Shown: positions 62,116 through 64,000 of the stretch, piece after piece
Numbering within the stretch: position 1 is the first letter of the stretch
Layout of the letters: every line of letters starts with the position of its first letter
Source of the DNA: Candidatus Nanohalarchaeota archaeon
GTDB taxonomy: Archaea; Nanohalarchaeota; Nanosalinia; Nanosalinales; JAFCCC01
Assembly: GCA_017610385.1 (NCBI GenBank)
Contig: JAFCCC010000002.1
Location: 1-64,000 of the forward strand
Length of the DNA stretch: 64,000 nucleotides
Direction of reading: 5' to 3'
Position numbers and translations under genes: made by a program
The notes under the pieces: model-generated
Database searches by the model: none
The model's input: only the letters and a program-made list of their open reading frames with translations
Told to the model about the DNA's origin: nothing

Positions 62116-62388
62116 CCACGATCTAATTATGTATTATTTGTACGAAACTTAAATAAGTATATTGAACTTAGAATTTTTCTCTGCTTAAATGCCTGAAACA
62201 CAGAAGATTTTTGCAAAATGTAAACTTTAATTATGCATTTTCGTTTTAGTTTATTCCTTAATTATGTTTCTCCGGGAACAGTTCTAGTAAGAATTAGTTT
62301 CCTGTAGGAAAGTTATCTAAAAAGTACCACCAGGATAAGAATAGTTTAATCTCTGTCAAATGAGTCTATTCTAAACTGAATCCTCTTA

Positions 62389-64000
62389 TTACTTTTTCCC
62401 GACAAAAAAGTAACCAAAACCTGCAATTCCTAAGAATAAAGAGACCAAAATAATAGGACTCATTACAGGAACTTCTAATGGATCTCCACCACCAAACGGA
62501 GGATCTGCTAAATCGTCTAAAGTCGGTGTTGTTGTGGCTGTAACTGTAATAGTTATGCTTCCGTCTCCATTTAAAACTTGGTTAGAACATAGACCCCAAG
62601 ATTCAGTACCTTTATTCCACCAGTACATTTTACTTCCACCAGGATTCTGGAAAGTTATGTCTAGGCTAGTAATGCCTGGATCAACATATGGACCTGGTTC
62701 ATATTTTACATCAAAGAAGTTACTTGCACCAGAGAAAACTGCGCTATCTGTCCAAGGTCTATTTTGATAAGTTATTAAGTCAAGGTATCCGGTTCCTGCG
62801 CCAAAAGCTTCAACGGTAATTGAACCATCACCACTTGTTTCCGGAGTTCCTACCTCGATAAGCATTCTCTCTGGACCAAAACTGCCTTGCACTACTGCCG
62901 CACCCAACCAAGGTTCATAATCTACATTCGTGCTTACTGCATTGCCAGTACCCGAACCTTCTCCAGAGGGACCTGTATCAGAACCCCACCAATTGTTTTC
63001 TGCATTAACAAGTGGTCCGGTACTGGAAATTCCATAAACATCATTTCCGATAACATTATTGTACTTTGCAACAACAACGCTTGTATCTGTGGTACTATAA
63101 CCAACAGCAATTCCGGTAGTTGAATCTGAGATGGTGTCACCAATAATTGTAGCCTTTGTATTAGAACCCCAAGCGGTTGTAACCAATATCCCAGCGGAAG
63201 TTGAACCATCAACACTTGCTACGCCTTTACAATTAGTTATTGTACAACCCTCAACTTTTATATCTCCCTCATTTCCTACTTCAAATCCGTAATCAAGGAA
63301 ATCACCGATACCTTTTCCTGTGTAAGTACAATCTTTGATTAATGTTCGTGCATCTGGATTAAATGTAAAAACGCCGATTCTTTGTATATTTTCAAACGTA
63401 CAACCGAGTATTTCAACGTATTGACCATAATTATTGATTGCGCGACCGTGATATTGACTAGTATGTTTAATATTTCTAAAATCACAGTTTTCCACTTTGC
63501 CTCCAGTACTATCTACATGATAATGAATGGCTGTGCGGACATTTTTCCCGGTTCCGTCAAATATTAGATTCTGGAAAATTACGTTTGCTCCAGTTACTTG
63601 GAACCAGCCTCGACCATTTACACCAATTTCATTATTTAAACCAGTGTTTTCTGTTGGGGTGATTAGTGGTTTATTTGAAGAATCTCCCAGAATTGTTAAG
63701 TCTTTGTCAATTATACTAATTCCTTCGTTATACGTCCCTGCTGCAACATTAATCGTGTCATCATTAATTGCTTGCTCTATTGCATTCTGAATATACGTGT
63801 AATGATCATTTGTAACAGGCCATTCAACAGGTAAATACCAAATGTTTCCAGTTATTTCTGTATTAGGATCATTTGGATTTCTTTCAGAGGTATAAAACAA
63901 ATATGGACTTCCTAATGCATCTGTAAATCCTGTTGGCCACATATCAATCCAAACATTTGAACCATAACTGGCGCTAGTAATGTCAACCTCTGTGCCAGAA
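62389..64000 (-). CDS. Secreted beta-helix surface protein with C-terminal VPVMSP-TM-KK sorting-like signal; 5' end truncated by window
   Basis: Frame open from 62389 past 63942 to the window edge (…SGTEVDITSASYGSNVWIDMWPTG…); beta-helix NWWGSDTGPSG motif; C-term EVPVMSPIILVSLFLGIAGFGYFFVGKK. Confidence 0.85.
   Translation of the reverse strand, partial: SGTEVDITSASYGSNVWIDMWPTGFTDALGSPYLFYTSERNPNDPNTEITGNIWYLPVEWPVTNDHYTYIQNAIEQAINDDTINVAAGTYNEGISIIDKDLTILGDSSNKPLITPTENTGLNNEIGVNGRGWFQVTGANVIFQNLIFDGTGKNVRTAIHYHVDSTGGKVENCDFRNIKHTSQYHGRAINNYGQYVEILGCTFENIQRIGVFTFNPDARTLIKDCTYTGKGIGDFLDYGFEVGNEGDIKVEGCTITNCKGVASVDGSTSAGILVTTAWGSNTKATIIGDTISDSTTGIAVGYSTTDTSVVVAKYNNVIGNDVYGISSTGPLVNAENNWWGSDTGPSGEGSGTGNAVSTNVDYEPWLGAAVVQGSFGPERMLIEVGTPETSGDGSITVEAFGAGTGYLDLITYQNRPWTDSAVFSGASNFFDVKYEPGPYVDPGITSLDITFQNPGGSKMYWWNKGTESWGLCSNQVLNGDGSITITVTATTTPTLDDLADPPFGGGDPLEVPVMSPIILVSLFLGIAGFGYFFVGKK

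Noticed and set aside
1-64000. CRISPR arrays, IS elements, integrases, rRNA
   Set aside because: No regularly spaced direct repeats, no transposase or tyrosine-recombinase motifs and no rRNA-like stretches were seen in this window.

Overview
This 64 kb window is AT-rich archaeal chromosome, probably from a DPANN-type archaeon (Woesearchaeales/Pacearchaeota-like; inferred from gene content only). The first ~33 kb is mostly informational and housekeeping: Trm56-like methylase, RNase Z, THUMP/Trm11-like methylase, PRPP synthetase, Mre11-Rad50, a histone-fold protein with a C-terminal helix, NreA with a PIP-like tail, an Ogg-type glycosylase, desulfoferrodoxin and rubrerythrin, L15e, Rnp3-Rnp2-PsmA-SBDS, fibrillarin, GlmS, uridine kinase-like and thymidine kinase, and tRNA-Arg(CCT). 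The right half (34-64 kb) is a cell-surface island. It holds a beta-helix protein, MopE/TSP1-like proteins, a 2,477-aa Cys-rich vWA/LTD giant, a head-to-tail fused surface protein, Fn3 and Ig-like proteins and a dockerin-like C-terminus. It also holds an exosortase-H-like pair with a candidate VPVMSP-type sorting substrate about 3 kb away. Main hunt results: (1) two toxin-antitoxin cassettes (RHH/MazF-like at rpl15e; MNT/HEPN next to the sortase pair) are each flanked by a duplicated copy of the 3' end of the upstream gene, and cargo-free 3'-end duplications recur elsewhere; (2) a compact three-gene operon of two related small proteins plus a caspase/CHAT-like protease; (3) the exosortase-H-like system in an archaeon; (4) a five-copy Cys-rich repeat in the giant protein; (5) probable frameshifts in a SdpI-like gene and in a small membrane-protein gene at a G5 run. 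All assignments come from reading the sequence by eye; no database searches were run.
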